The notes beneath the pieces were generated by a model. It had not been told where the DNA came from. It made no database searches and saw nothing but the letters and a program-made list of their open reading frames with translations. The position numbers were made by a program, and so were the translations under genes. DNA of 64,000 bases from Ilex aquifolium. Lineage: Eukaryota; Streptophyta; Magnoliopsida; Aquifoliales; Aquifoliaceae. Positions within the stretch are counted from its first letter, which is position 1. Every line of letters begins with the position of its first letter. This document shows, piece by piece, positions 21,763 to 34,913 of this stretch. The DNA is taken from positions 16,549,001-16,613,000 of the forward strand of contig OX637394.1 in NCBI GenBank assembly GCA_951799425.1, written 5' to 3'.

Positions 21763-24700
21763 TCTATACTACTTTAAAATGTCAAGATATTAAAAAAACT
21801 TTTGATTATCAATTATACCCTTGGTTAATACTCTAATGTCAATTTTGTCCTTGTTATAATGGCTACGTTAACTTGTTTCAAGTTTAAGACCTTAAAAAAT
21901 TTTAAAGTAAATATTTAATGTTCACTGAATGCATCAGTTACAAGAAGTTGAAGTATTTTATGTTTCCGTATTATACTTGATACACAGAAAGTCAAATACG
22001 GAGGTTCATATTCTTGATGATCAAAACAGGTTTGAGAATAGAAGAATTTGATCGGGTGATTTTCATGATTACCTTACAACTACAATTACTAGGTTTTGAA
22101 TCTCATCTGCTTTGATGCTTTACTCATACAACTATGTCTTTTAGAAATGTCCGATAGCTGGGCCAAGAAATTATCTATGTCAATAATGTCGATGAACTCA
22201 ATTCTATTATCTCTTTCGCATCGATGATTTTAATCTAACATTACAGATGTTCTTGACTGAAAATTTAAGTATCTATTTATTCTAATTTTTTGATGTTTGT
22301 ATTGTGTAGAGATTGGCTATTCAAGATCTTTTTGAGAGGTTCTTCACCTGTGCTTTCCGCACCCACAAATAGTGGAAAAACTTTGATTAGCAAAGCTGCA
22401 GCAGTGGCAAGTTAGCTAGAGGAAGGAAAATATTCTACACCACATATCTCAAGGCTTTAGCCTTTCTGTAATCAGAAATGAAGTTATGGTATGTAGTTGT
22501 TTCATGACTCAAAAAAAATAGGGTTCAATTTTTAATAGCTTTTCCATTTCCCAGCCGTTTTATTATTTTTCTTCTTGGAATGGGTACATGTCGTTCTTCA
22601 TACAATGCCAGCAAAAGGCATTCAGGAAGGCCTCTTAATTTTATTTACCTAATGGCCTTTTTATTGCTCACTAATTCTAGGATAGAGTTCTTGAATCCGG
22701 TTTAATTTCAATCTGGAAATCTTGATTATTTCATGTTCCATGAGTTCAAGATAATGTTTTTTTGTACTAAGAAAATAAGTTAGGTCTATATTCTTACTGT
22801 ATTATATTCATGTGGTTTTGATTGCTACGAATTATCAGAATAATCTCATATAATTATTTAGCGGGATCTATCAGAAAGGCCATGTAAGTTTTAGTATAGG
22901 ATGAATGGTCTTACTGGTTACTGGCCTTACAAGTCTACCTTTTTTTTTTAAATCTAGATATTATCATTATTCAGATTTTGTGAACTACATAATTCAGAAA
23001 GACCTCCCAACATTGAGATCCATGCTATTGTAGTGAAGGCAATCTCTCTCTTATGTGTATCTCATTTAACTTAATGGGCAGGACATACTCGTGTATTTCG
23101 AAGGGATGCAAAACATGAGAAACCCACTAGATGTTTGTACTTTGTATTTCAAACATAGTTTTCTCACTTCTAACGGACCATTATTAGCAGTCAACTTATA
23201 TGGAATTTTAATTCTAAAGCTATTGCTTATAGTAGCTGGATGGATATACTTTTGAGCATGATGGAAAGGTAATGTCTATTATTGTCAAGCATCATGGTTG
23301 CCTGAATGCGATTAGTTTACTACTCATAGAAATTCTTTGCCAATACCCTCGGGTCAAAACTTTGTTTTCATATAGAGTCTATGCTTCTGGAGAAAAAGCC
23401 CCATAAACATGGCCACAAAACCTTTCTAACTGGACAAGATTTGTTTTTTGGTAGCGAACTACACCAGCAAATGAAGGGACAACTAATGACATTTACATGG
23501 AATAGGGACAATAAAATCAAATTAACATGACATTTATCATCTCTTGTTAGTTTGATAAAGCTCTAGTGTTCTGCACCCCAAAAAAAACCCTACATTATGC
23601 CTACGCAATTTTTTTGAGCTTATGCTTGTGGGTTTCAAATACTTTTCTTTTATTAATATTAATTTTGACAAATCCTGGTGGTAATGGTTGCTATAATGTA
23701 GAAAACAATATTCTTTTATTGAAGTGGTCTTTAGAAAACTAGACATTATGTTAGGGTGAAGTATGAACATGGTTTTCATATGTATTTATGATATAATCTT
23801 TCCTTAGGTCGTAGATATCATAAATTGTGTGACTGATGAAACCATGGCCCCAAAAATGTTAATATAACTCATGCCTTTCCTTGTAGTTGAGAACGTCAAA
23901 GCCACCCATGTTACCTTAAGGGTATTATACTATTATATGAGCAATACATCAAGCAGTTCTTTTTTTGGTGATATTGAATATGTTTAGATGCAAAAGTTAG
24001 TATCTGAAGTAGAGTTACCTTTCCCCTTAATGCTTTGCAATATCAACACCAAAACTATCAAATGGTTACTCAGTGATATGAGTTGTCTCAAATTAATTGC
24101 ATTTGTCACCGTCAAGGATTCACAAAGAGCATAAATGAGCGCTTCTTTCTAGGATTTCACTTCCCATTATGTTTTATGTGGTTGCTTTCTTGTATATGTT
24201 GCCCCATATGTTCATTTTTCTATGCACCTTATTGCTAATCCGATTTGTCAGGTAAAATAATCAAAACCTTGTTCAAATTCCAACATATTTAGTTAAATAA
24301 ATGGTAGTACATGCTTTGACTTTAGAATGTAGTTTATAATGATGTCTTGTTTATGTGCTAAAATTTACAACAAAAATTTGCCCTTTTCGCTTGATACAAC
24401 ATCCCTTGTAAGAATATAAGGATTAAATTACCAATTGAAATTGTTTCAAGTCCATCTATTGAAATATTAATCATCTCTCTCTCTTTGTCTATGTGTGTGT
24501 CATTCACCGGATTTGTTTGGGAAGCGTAGAATCAGCTACTACTTCAACAAGTTTGTTAAAGTTGAGGTATATAACAGATCATTGGCATTATTAGAGGTTT
24601 TTTTTTTTACCAGCACAAACTAGGTTTTCTCTATTTTCAATTTGGTCTTACATCTTGCAAATTTGTCTGGAGATTTGCTTTGAACCCAACATCACTTCTT

Positions 24701-25565
24701 ATGTACACAGGTAAAACCAATTTTATAATTTCAATTCAATTTCAGATTATCTAATTTTGAATTAATTGATTGTATTTGAAATTTTTTGTCAAATGTATAG
24801 TTTGAAAGAAATGTTTGAGACCTGTTGCTGGCAAGTGCGAAAAGAGATGCCCAAAGTGCAGGCAACTTATTAATCACTTATAATTATAATTCTGATCTAA
24901 ATAGGCAATGCCATGAAATGTTTTTTCAGACTTTGATTAATAGATTTTGTTACCTTTCTCTTTTGGTGGTTGTTTTTTCATAGTAATAGAAGATCTTGCA
25001 CTGTAAACATGGTTCTGTGGAATACTATACATCTCCTGTTTCCACAAGAGGTCGAGGCAAGGAAGGCAACTGCAGCCACAAAGGGCCAAGAAGCATAGCT
25101 TCAAAATCTGGCCAAAATGAGTCATTATAATGTGCGAAATTGGATTGTCTTGTGCGTTAAACTTTGATGCCTATCTTACTTTATGCTAAATTCAAGCATG
25201 TTAGTGTAGAGAAAGGACTGAAGCATGTTTTCATACATGTAATCCATGTGCAATTGTATTTCTTCAATTATCGAAGGTAAAGTTAGACTTGGATTATGTA
25301 ATGAACCATTAAATGGATTGAATTTCTGTGAGGAATTTTACTTCCCAAGACAACTCCTCTTCTTTAGAACAATGGAGGACTGGACATTGTGGGTTAATTT
25401 AATTTGTACAACTTAGCATGTTATTAATCGGATAATATCACAATTTTAATAAGAAAAGATAGTTTACACCTAAGAATGTTATATTGATTTAACTTGTAAA
25501 AACTCAATAAAAATAAACATATAACTTAATATGATTCACGTGCAACGCACGTGTGCATCAACTAG
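21763..25565 (+). mobile_element. 3.8-kb non-autonomous Helitron carrying a gene fragment
   Basis: The 3' terminus has a strong hairpin (CACGTGC-AACG-CACGTG), a spacer TGCATCAA and CTAG followed by T. The 5' end TCTATACTACTTTAAAATG follows an A; an alternative start six bases upstream is also possible. No Rep/helicase of the transposon type was seen. The only recognisable coding sequence is the ISE2-like exon at 22310-22490. The rest is AT-rich, intron-like DNA. Confidence 0.75.
22310..22490 (+). pseudogene. Captured exon of an ISE2-like DExH RNA helicase
   Basis: Across two frameshifts the sequence encodes a piece of a Ski2-like helicase: RLAIQ, then FLRGSS, then the Walker A motif SAPTNSGKTLISKAAAVA, then LARGRKIFYTTYLKAL. 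The order and wording match motif I and the following strand of plant ISE2, a chloroplast RNA helicase, where the usual motif reads APTSSGKT. An AG acceptor (TTGTGTAG) precedes it near 22309 and a GTATGT donor-like site follows near 22490, so it looks like a genomic exon with flanking introns. It is far too short and too broken to work. Confidence 0.75.
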
Positions 25566-27050
25566 TGAATATAAATGTATGATACCAGTAAGATGCACTA
25601 GTACCGCATTTACGACAAATATATTTAAATGTGTCAATCAATACTTTTACCACCATATTAATTACATTTAATATCGTTAAGGATCGTATTACCTATGTTG
25701 TGGTAAAATTTATCATAATTGTATATGATTTACCATAATTGGGAGTACATTGATCACATTTAAAGGTAAGTTTAACACAATTATGAATAAATTTATAAGT
25801 TAAAAAGAAAATTTACTACTGCTTTGTTTATTATTATGATAATTTTGAGTCACATTACCGAGATTAAGAGAATAAACTGGGGAAGCCAGTTGCCTGGTTT
25901 CAAGCATTAATAAAAGTCTAGTGTCTTTCTCTTAATCAGACAATTTGTTTGGTACAGGTATCAATATATTTTGGCAATCGGTACCGTAGTCTAGTCTGTG
26001 CTCTAATTGCATGACGACAAAATCAGTCATTAATTAGGGGTGTTAATGGACCGGATCGGATTAAGTCAGTGAATTTTTTTTTAGGCTGGGCTTAATAGTG
26101 TAGGCTCAAGTCTTTACTCAGGTAAGTCAGGGGTCTTTGGAGGTCGGTCTTTTTTGGTAGACTTATTTGGACTTAAGTACACTAAAAAAACTTGTTTGGA
26201 GATAAGTACATTTTGATCTTCATTGTCCAAAATACCCTTAATAATTATATTTAATCAAAACTTGTTTGAAAAAACTAACAACTCCTGAGAATTGTATTAG
26301 TATTAACAACTCATGACTTGAAAATTGTGCTAGTATTAAAATTATGTTTCTATCATATTATATAACAACTCAAAAAACTTGTTTAATGTTACTATTTTTT
26401 TATTGAGTATGTTACTGTTTGATGTCTCTATTTTTTTGTTGAGCGTGTTACTGTTTAATGTTACTATATATATATTAAATTTTTAATTAAGTTTTTTATT
26501 GAGCACGTTACTGTTTGATGTTACTATTTTTTTGTTGAGCGTGTTATGATAAAAAAAATAATTTTAATGCTAACACAATTTTCAAATTAAAAATTGTTAT
26601 ATTTGAAAATATTGAAACTAACAATAATAGATAATATTTATGGTAAGAGTAATTATAAAATACATTTCAAAAAGAATTTGAAATATTTTAAAATGTGTAT
26701 TTATTAATAACTATTTAATGAAAAAGAAAATTTAATAGAGTATAAATTTAAAAGTGGTACTTAAAGCCAAATAAGTTCTAAAAAAATATCCACATTCAAT
26801 TATCTCGACAAGTTATTAAATAGGCCGGGTCGAACTTCAAGTAGGACTCCGCTACCTACAACAGACCATCCGTCAGTCACTGGACGGACCTACTGGGCAT
26901 GTGCGTGACAGCATGAGTGCATCGAAAGTGATGCCCTATCTTTAGTACTAATAAATATGCGACACTTAACCTTTTTTTTTTTTCCAGAATTACAACCAAC
27001 TTTCAATAGTCAATTCTTTTCAAAGAAAGTAGGTGGACGGGCAGGCGGTG
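25566..27050. other. Intergenic DNA upstream of the dioxygenase gene
   Basis: No gene was seen. The stretch contains a tandem repeat (26380-26550) and, near 26035 and 26820, GGGTGTTAATGGACCGG and AGGCCGGGTCGAACTTC, which look like ends of a degenerate inverted-repeat element. Confidence 0.4.
26380..26550. repeat. Degenerate tandem repeat, about 45-55 bp unit
   Basis: Three to four imperfect units of the form TTTTTTTGTTGAGCGTGTTACTGTTTGATGTTACTA follow each other, one expanded by an AT-rich insert. Confidence 0.65.
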
Positions 27051-27154
27051 ACTCTCCTTTATATTCTAACTTAAAACTGCACAAATCTTTAGCACGACTC
27101 AACAAAAAGGTTTGAAGTATACTTGTTTTCTCTGCTCAGAGCTAAAAAGAAAAA

Positions 27155-28832
27155 ATGGACTCAGTAATGATGTCTGGTTATGATCGGAGAAGTGAAGTGA
27201 AAGCTTTTGATGATACAAAAGCTGGTGTAAAGGGGCTTGTAGATGCTGGGGTGACTAAAATCCCACGTATATTTATCGATGAAAGAGTAAAAGTTAAGCA
27301 GCTTGATGATGAGGAGTATAACGGCGGAGACTCCGAGGATTACAGTACTATTCCGGTCATCGACTTGGGAGGCATCAACGAAGATACTGTGCGACGCAGT
27401 GAAGTCATCGCCAAAATCCGGGATGCCTGCGAAAAATGGGGTTTCTTCCAGGTGATCAACCATGAAGTTCCGGTGAGTGTAATGAATGGAATGGTTGACG
27501 GAGTTCGAAAGTTTCATGAACAAGACACTGAGGTGAAGAAGCAGTTTTATAAGCGTAGTTCAACAACGTTTCAATTTAATAGCAACAATGATCTGTATCA
27601 AACACCTGTAGCTAGTTGGAGGGATTCTATAGGATGTGCTATCGCTCCAAAACCACCAGCACTCGAAGAAATCCCGGTGGTCTGCAGGTAAAAGTCTCGT
27701 ACACTAAACTAAATCCTTCTTTTTATTACATTAATTGTGGAGGAATTGAAGCAATACCTTTAAACTAATATCTTTTTCAACATATTCTCAGAGAGATAAT
27801 GCTGGAGTACTCAAAGTACGTCATGAGATTGGGGCACACTCTGTTTGAATTACTTTCGGAGGTTCTAGGACTCAACCCCAACTACCTCAATGACATGGGT
27901 TGTGCTAATAGTCTCTACATCCTTGGCCATTACTACCCTGAATGTCCTGAACCAGAATTGACATTTGGCACTGTAAACCATACTGATGGTGGCTACATTA
28001 CTGTGCTTCTCCAAGACCAAATAGGTGGCCTTCAAGTCCTCCATGAAAATAGATGGGTAGACGTGCCTTTTTTGCCTGGAGCTCTAGTAATAAACATTGC
28101 AGATCTTCTACAGGCAAGCATTTTTTTTCCATTGATTTTGACTTTTACACGTTGTTTCACCCTTTCTCTATCTGGGTAGTAGGGATGCAAATGAACTGAA
28201 GCAAGCTGAGCATAAGATTTCAGGCTAGGCTCAAGTTTAAAACATTTGGTTCAAGCTCGATATTAAACAGTCCGAATGTGTTTCATTAAACGAATCGAGT
28301 TTGAGCTTACCCTCGATTTTAAACTCATGATTAAGCATAGAATTTTGCCTAACAAGTTGAAAAAACCTTTATTTGAGCTTAGCTTGTTTATAAAATAAGT
28401 TTTAAACTCGAAATCAAGTTCGATTTGTTTATTAAAGGAAGGAATGCAAACGATCTACAATCAAAGAGATCTCAAATTGTTCATGAACAAGGTTAGGTTC
28501 ATCCTTTTTTAGCCCTACTGAGTAAATTTATTTGAACTCGATATTGGGATATGAAGCATTTCGTCTCTTATTTTGTGCAGGTCAGCAGCAATGATAAACT
28601 CAAAAGTGTCAATCACAGGGTACTAGCAAGAAATGTAGGTCCACGAATTTCAGTAGCTTGTTTTTTTACTGGAGGCAAAACACCAAAATTGCACGGGCCG
28701 ATTAAAGAGTTATTATCTGAAGAAAACCCCCCAGTCTATCGGGAGGTCACCGGTCAAGAGTTTTTCGAACTTCGCCTCAAGAAAGGAAATGATGGAACCT
28801 CTCATCTATCACCTTTTAAATTGCATAACTAG
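27155..28832 (+). CDS. 2-oxoglutarate/Fe(II)-dependent dioxygenase, ACC-oxidase-homolog type
   Basis: Three exons: 27155-27687, 27792-28113 and 28581-28832, giving 368 residues, the normal length of the family. The N-terminal DIOX_N domain (about 66-175) has IPVIDLGGI and [16 protein letters not shown]. The catalytic 2OG-Fe(II) domain has the iron ligands H241 and D243 (in NHTDGGY) and H297 (in SVNHRVLA), and the 2-oxoglutarate-binding R307-x-S309 (GPRIS). All catalytic residues are present. Family members oxidise small molecules in specialised metabolism; the substrate cannot be told from sequence. Intron 1 is GT-AG. Intron 2 uses a GC donor (CAG/GCAAGC) and is phase 0. A TTTATATTC TATA-like box is about 95 bp upstream, and AATAAATAAA lies about 120 bp after the stop. 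Confidence 0.93.
28114..28580 (+). other. GC-AG intron of the dioxygenase gene
   Basis: The donor reads CTACAG/GCAAGC and the acceptor TTTTGTGCAG/GTC. Protein alignment (DLLQ then [11 protein letters not shown]) fixes both sites, and no GT donor nearby keeps the frame. The intron body contains GAGCTT/AAGCTC-type inverted motifs common in plant introns. Confidence 0.8.
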
Positions 28833-29630
28833 ACAATGGATGGGTTCACAATCTTTGATTGTAGGCTTGGACCATGACTTTGTCTTTATATATGAGTCTG
28901 TATGTTACGTATTCCAATCCAAGGCAAGAGCTGAAGCAATAAGCCTTGAGCAATAAATAAAAAAAGTATTCCTTTTTTCCTCTATGATCTATGTGTGAAA
29001 TTTACGGTAGTAAATCATCCACGTTATATTTGTGTGTTTTGTCTATCTTTTGATAAATATCCAACATATTTTCCTATTAGAGTGGATACAATTTTTTATT
29101 ATACAATTTTTTCAAACCCATCCAAGTACGGCGGCAGTTAATTTTTCACGACCCATGATACTGATATTTGCCGGCGACAATTATGATTTTAATTTGAATC
29201 AAAATGAAGAGACTTTGTTGATGTATAAAAATATTTGGAACAACCCACCAGTGTCTTTCTTCCCCTAATGTGATGTGTTTTCAAAGTGGACATAACCTAT
29301 TAGCAAGAATTTTTGGTCTTAGACCTAGGTGTTGGGAACGAAAATAGTACTTAAGGATAGTCTTCTTCATCGTCCTTCAATTCTATTTTTCAACTATAAC
29401 ATCCTAGGTCTGCATTTACTACAGAATTCTACATTTTGGTCCGAGTTAAGTAATTATATTGAAGACCCCAAGAAACTAAAGCTAAGCTATTGCATAAATG
29501 AGGCATGCTAATTGATGCAAAACGCAGAAACATATAAAGAATGGGTATATCTGGTTGTAGTAAATAAGAACCCAAATATTGGTGGAAGAATATGTACAGA
29601 TAATGCAAGTAGGTTCAGACTTAATTAAAA
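28833..29630. other. 3' flank of the dioxygenase gene
   Basis: Poly(A)-signal-like AATAAATAAA near 28950. No further gene was recognised. The ORFs here have no family signature. The last 9 bases (TAATTAAAA, 29622-29630) are the left target duplication of the next element. Confidence 0.45.
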
Positions 29631-32600
29631 GGGTTAATTATATTGGAGGTCCCTAAAATATGGAGTTTATCTCATTTTAGTCCCTAATATTTCAATTGTA
29701 TCATTTTAATCCTTAATATTTCAATTGCATCATTTTAGTCCTTGAAGTATTGAATATGTTCCCTCAAACAGGCAGCATCTAGATTGTTAATATTTATTTA
29801 TCATTAACTTGTCATGCGATACTTAAATATAGAAAAAAAAAAAAAATTTTGTTAAATAGCTACCCAAATTACACAGTTTTGATCATGAGCTATCCAAATT
29901 TTGATCAAAAGCTACATATATTACATATTTTTTGTCAAGAGCTACTCAAATTTTGTTTAAGAGCTATCAGAATTATTTTTTGTCCATATTTTAGATATTA
30001 CATAACAAGCTTATGATAAAAAAATCGTTAGTAATCTAGATGCTGTTTGTTTGAGGGACCATATAGAAATACTAGAAATTACTCGTGCCTGAAGGCACTA
30101 CGTAACAACAACAAAAACAATAACCCAAACTGCATTCATGTTGATGTCACAATTCTACACCACCAATAACACACTCAAATCAAAATAACTGTTATAACAA
30201 ACAAAATTTCAATAATTAGTATGTACCAACTATTATTTTTTTTAAATGTCGTCAAAATTTATTAAAAATATTATCCTTGAACAATATCGACCACTGTGTA
30301 TAACTTAAAGAATCAGATCTTTATGTAAATAAACATGATTTAAATCAATAATCTCATCGCATCACGTTAATGGTACTATTAACACTATTTATCATACAAA
30401 TATAAACTGAATTAACACCAAACTTAAACTAATAAGAATAAGTAAGGAAGTACATTCACTCATTCCATAGAAACTTAAACTAATAAGAATAAGTAAGTAC
30501 ATTCACTCATTTCATAGAAACCAAATAACCCTAAAAATCAAGTTACAATGCCTCTCCATATTTGTCCCCAACAGAACTGCAAGCAATTGCTCATATCTGA
30601 AGGCACTATAAAACACACACAAAAAAATAACAAATTAAAAAAATTGAGAAAGATCGTCAAACAATATTGACCCACTATTTTTTTAAAAATTAATCAACAA
30701 AATTCATCTAAAAACATAACCATTGAATAATCTCACCCAGTGTATATCATTTATATTATCAAATTTAGTAATTGACGCAAAACTATTTTTTTTAAAAATG
30801 CCTGAAACCAATTACCAACATACTATTGCACCAGAGTCATGCTTTAATACAACTACTTACCAACTACTGCAATATCATAATTCAAACATTTACCAAAATG
30901 TTGCACTTACTAAATGAATAGTCATATATGAAAAATATAATGGCATCCACAACATTCTAAAGAAAATAGTTTCAACCCGATTTCATCACTAATGATACTA
31001 AATATAGTCACCATATAACCATAAAATAAATATACAAATACTAAAGAAATCAAAAAACTTTATTTTAAAAAATAACTTTCTTATAATCCAGAATAATACT
31101 CGTAGACTATGCAGTAAGGAAATACGAAAGACAAACCAGGTACATCTTGATTAAAAAAGGCATTTTAAAAGTTCGTGCAAACCTTGAATTCACACCTAGT
31201 GTTTGTTGAATTAGATCCACATTCACCACTTATTTTTCCAAGCGTAAGTCTCCCCACAAAATTCTGCATGCACAAATAATGAGCAGTAACAAATAAATCA
31301 TAATGAATTAATTCAAATAGCTTATGGCCACCGCACACAACAAAATTTAAAAATTATCTCCTCAAAACAACCAAACAGCCCCAACAAAATTCGTAACTTT
31401 TCTCAAAATCAAAGGCCGCCATACAACTCTTTCAAAACCACCTAGCAACACCTCTAACCACCGCAAATGTAGTTAGATAGAATTACATATTGACTTGGCA
31501 AAAGCTTGAACACATGAATAAAGAAAGACTCACTGCTGAAATGAAATTTGACCCAATAAGCACAAAAAGTAATATTGCAATTTTGCTAGGAACAGACTTC
31601 ACAAATACCATGAGTATCAAACTATATCACTGCCTTTAATAGTTCTCTTCAAATAGGTGTTTCACATAGATAGACAAAAAAGAAATAGAGATTGAATGAC
31701 TATTGTTTGAATACAATCTTGCAAGAAGACGCACACATCATGAAAAGTCATACCCATCAAACAATGATGACCAATGCATAATAAACACATGGGATTGACT
31801 GTCTTGATAACTTGATCAAAATAAAGGAACTATCAGAAGATTGAAATTGGCAACAATCCAACAGGCAATATAACAAAAGAGCTTCAAGCCAATAAAAAAT
31901 ATTTTTCACGCCTTCCATATAAATGTAACTACAACTACATACCATTGTTCAGCTCACCTCATTCTTTTACTGGGCTTGCAAAAATTAACCTAATCAATAA
32001 AAAAAATATTACATAAAAACCAAAGAAGACATCTTCAAATAATGACAATATGTTAGCCATTAGCTGGATTTTTTATGATTTGGTTCTGCTAGGAATTTCA
32101 ACAAATGGTTGATGTGCATTACCAACAAACGGAGTGGTATTATGGTAGCTAGTTAAGCAAATATAACTTGCTTTTGCCAAAAAAAAAAAACGTTGCACCA
32201 TTAATTAAGCTGAACCCAAAACAGGACACACACAACGCACATGGACACAAACTGAAACACATAAATGCTCACTACCATTGGTCACCCAAATCAATAAACT
32301 CCAATTCATAACCCGCAAACTCAGGAAAATCAAATCCCAATTTCGTAATGGATGGGTTATTCTCAGTACCAAATTAAGAAATTTCACAATCATAATTCAC
32401 TAATTCAGAAAGTTTTAAGCTTATATTGAAATCCAAAAAAAAAAAACTCACCTTGCAATTGCAGGAAGTAATTTCTTGAAATTTTGTCGAAATCCCTAGA
32501 AATTTCTTGGCTTCATCAGTTTTTCAAATTTTTTCTCACGGATATGGTGTTTCACTCAAATCAAACAAAGATTTTTCCAGAAAATCCTAACTCAAATAAC

Positions 32601-32692
32601 CCTTTTCCACGAAAATATACAAACGCAAAGAAAACAATTTCTTTTTTCAATCCCAACTCGTTGCAGGGTGTGTGTGATGTTGTGTCTGTGGT

Positions 32693-34053
32693 CAGGGGCG
32701 GAGCCAGGAATTTTGCTCAAGGTGGGCACTTTAATTATGCATTTTTTCCTTCTAACTAATCACACTATATAACATATTTATATTTATTATATTTTATTTG
32801 ATATATGAAGTCCATTTAACAAAAAAAATTCCAAAAAAAAAAATGTATATTGCCAAGGGCGGAGCCATGAATATCTATGATGGAGACAAAATATAACTGG
32901 TATAAAAAAATATTTAGCCGAAATTAATACAAAAAAATTCAGTTCAAGAATAAAAAAAAAGTAAGAATCAACATTAAATTATTGTGAAATAGTAAATTCA
33001 ATTTTTATTTAGCCGAAACAAAATCTTAACAAAAACACACAAAATAATTTTTTTAGTACATTTTAACCTAATTATATATTTCAATAAAATATAATTTTTT
33101 TTAAAATCTCTAAAATTTTGTATATGAATTAAATGTAAATTAATTTTACACTAATTTTCTATCAATGCACACAAGTACGTAGTAAAATTATTCTTTATTT
33201 AGTTACAAAATTTAGTTGAGATCATTATCAATCTTATAGAGAAATTTCCTATTCAAAATAGTTTGAAATATTGTTGGGTTACAACCTTTTGTTTTTTGTA
33301 TACAATCGTATTTTATTAGGTTATAGATTACTATTACTAAAAAAATGATAAATGAAAACTAAAAATTATTCTTAAAAAGTAATGAACATTGTATTAGATA
33401 AAGAGAAATATTGTATTTTCGTCAGTATACAAATAGAACATTGACTCAATCCAAAACTAACATATTTATTTTAGAGGGTTAGTAGTCCACTAATTTATTT
33501 AAAAAAAAAAAGACTAGAACCATTATTAAAATTTCCAAAAATTTAGGGGGTAAATATAATGTATAAAATAATTTTATAGGTCGGTGCAAGGAAGGACAAA
33601 AAAACTCAAGGAACTGAGCTTCTTTCTATTTCTTCTCTTTTTCTTGTGGCTGGGCAGTGGGCAGCTGGGAGTGAGTGAGATAGAGAGAAAAAAAAAAGAT
33701 AAGATAGATTTTAGTCAAGTGGGCCAAAAGTTTTGTTTTTAATGTTGAGCCAAAAATTTTGTTTTTAATGTTGGGCTAAAAGTTTTTTTTTTTAATAGGT
33801 TTGGGTAGATTGTGATAGGTCAAATATTTGATTTTTTAATAAGTTTGGGTAGATAATAGTGAGCTCAATTTTTTTTGTTTTAAATGGGCTTAATTTTTTA
33901 ATTATTTTTGGGTAAATAATGTGGGCCTAATATAAATGAGGGGGGCACACATAATATATATGTATAAATATATAATACATATATCTAACTAATAAAAAAA
34001 AAATTTGAGGGGGGGCATGTGCCCACCCTGGCCCCTGCCTCCCTCCGCCTATG
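32693..34053. mobile_element. Non-autonomous hAT element, copy A
   Basis: It begins CAGGGGCGGAGCCAGGAATT and ends CTCCCTCCGCCTATG. The perfect 8-bp duplication TCTGTGGT flanks it (32685-32692 and 34054-34061), the size typical of hAT transposons. The body is AT-rich and non-coding. A second GGGCGGAGCCATGAAT motif near 32860 suggests an older end nested inside. Copy B is at 50803-52610. Confidence 0.88.
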
Positions 34054-34065
34054 TCTGTGGTTTCG

Positions 34066-34098
34066 TTGCTCTGTGTGTGTGTGTGTATAGGTTCGCAT

Positions 34099-34147
<49 letters not shown>

Positions 34148-34156
34148 GGGGGGGGG
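34066..34156. repeat. (GT)n microsatellite followed by 26 consecutive G
   Basis: An interrupted GT run ends in an unbroken tract of 26 G (34131-34156). Exact length may be affected by sequencing. Confidence 0.85.
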
Positions 34157-34913
34157 TTCGAATGTGTGTGTGTGTTGTGAGAGAGAAAGAGAGAGGCTTA
34201 CCTGGGTGAGTGGTCGTCGTCGGTGGTGAGGTGAGCCAGACTGTCGTAGGAGAGAGCGAGAGAGACTGCCGTTGTGTGTGTGTGTGGGTTTTTGGCGAGA
34301 GCGTCTATCGTAGGGGGGAGAGAGAGAGGGGGGGGAGGAGACAGATTGACTTTTTTGGGGTTTTGTGTAGTGGATTTTAATTTTTGGGCAGGATTTAGTA
34401 TTTGGGTGGGATTAGATTAGATGAATTTTGATGATATCTAAACCGTATATTTAAATTTCAATTAAGTCTTAGTTGTTCTTCTCCTTTTTTAAATTGAGAG
34501 TGTTAATTTCAATTTTGAAAATTTGAAATTGCCTCTATCTTGTTAGTGTAGATAGATATATATATAACTGTCTAAGCCAAACTCTCCAATAGTTTAAATG
34601 GGGATGATGAGAGATAAAAGGAATGTAGTAGAGTCTTGCTGGAATGTAGATTAATTAGGATCGTCGGATCAATAATACTGAATCGATCTGAATCGTCTTT
34701 TATGTTGGGATTACATTATCCGTTGGATGTGTTTATGTTTTGTCTTAAAACTATCTGGACCTCTCTTTGTCTCCAAAATTCAAACTCAACTCTATTTTAT
34801 TATATAGATATTTGATACTTCATGGACCAAAATGATGCAATTGAAACATTAGAGACCAAAATTAGACAAATTCCATACTTTGGGACCTCTTGTGTAATTA
34901 ACCCTAATCAAAA

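Larger units (their letters stand above)
30072..34808 (-). mobile_element. 4.7-kb non-autonomous Helitron inside the Mutator-like element
   Basis: On the minus strand it begins A/TCTATATAATAAAATAGAG (34808) and ends with the hairpin GTGCC-TTCA-GGCAC, a spacer and CTAG/T (30072). Both ends are canonical. It contains the hAT element 32693-34053 and a (GT)n-G26 tract. No replicase gene was seen. A second copy of the terminal hairpin without CTAG lies near 30595. It shares its 5' 100 bases and an internal CACCCAGGTA motif with the Helitrons at 36623-39904 and 43346-46584. Confidence 0.85.
29631..34904. mobile_element. Mutator-like non-autonomous element split by a Helitron
   Basis: Terminal inverted repeats GGGTTAATTATATTGGAGG (left) and its inverted counterpart ending CTTGTGTAATTAACCC (right) match at 19 of 23 positions and stay similar for about 100 bp. 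Flanking 9-bp duplications are TAATTAAAA (29622-29630) and TAATCAAAA (34905-34913). Long inverted repeats and a 9-bp duplication fit the Mutator superfamily. Without the Helitron at 30072-34808 the element is only about 540 bp and non-coding. Confidence 0.75.

Noticed and set aside
34005-34229. Cys/Val/Gly-rich ORF
   Set aside because: Made by the GT repeat and the 26-G tract.
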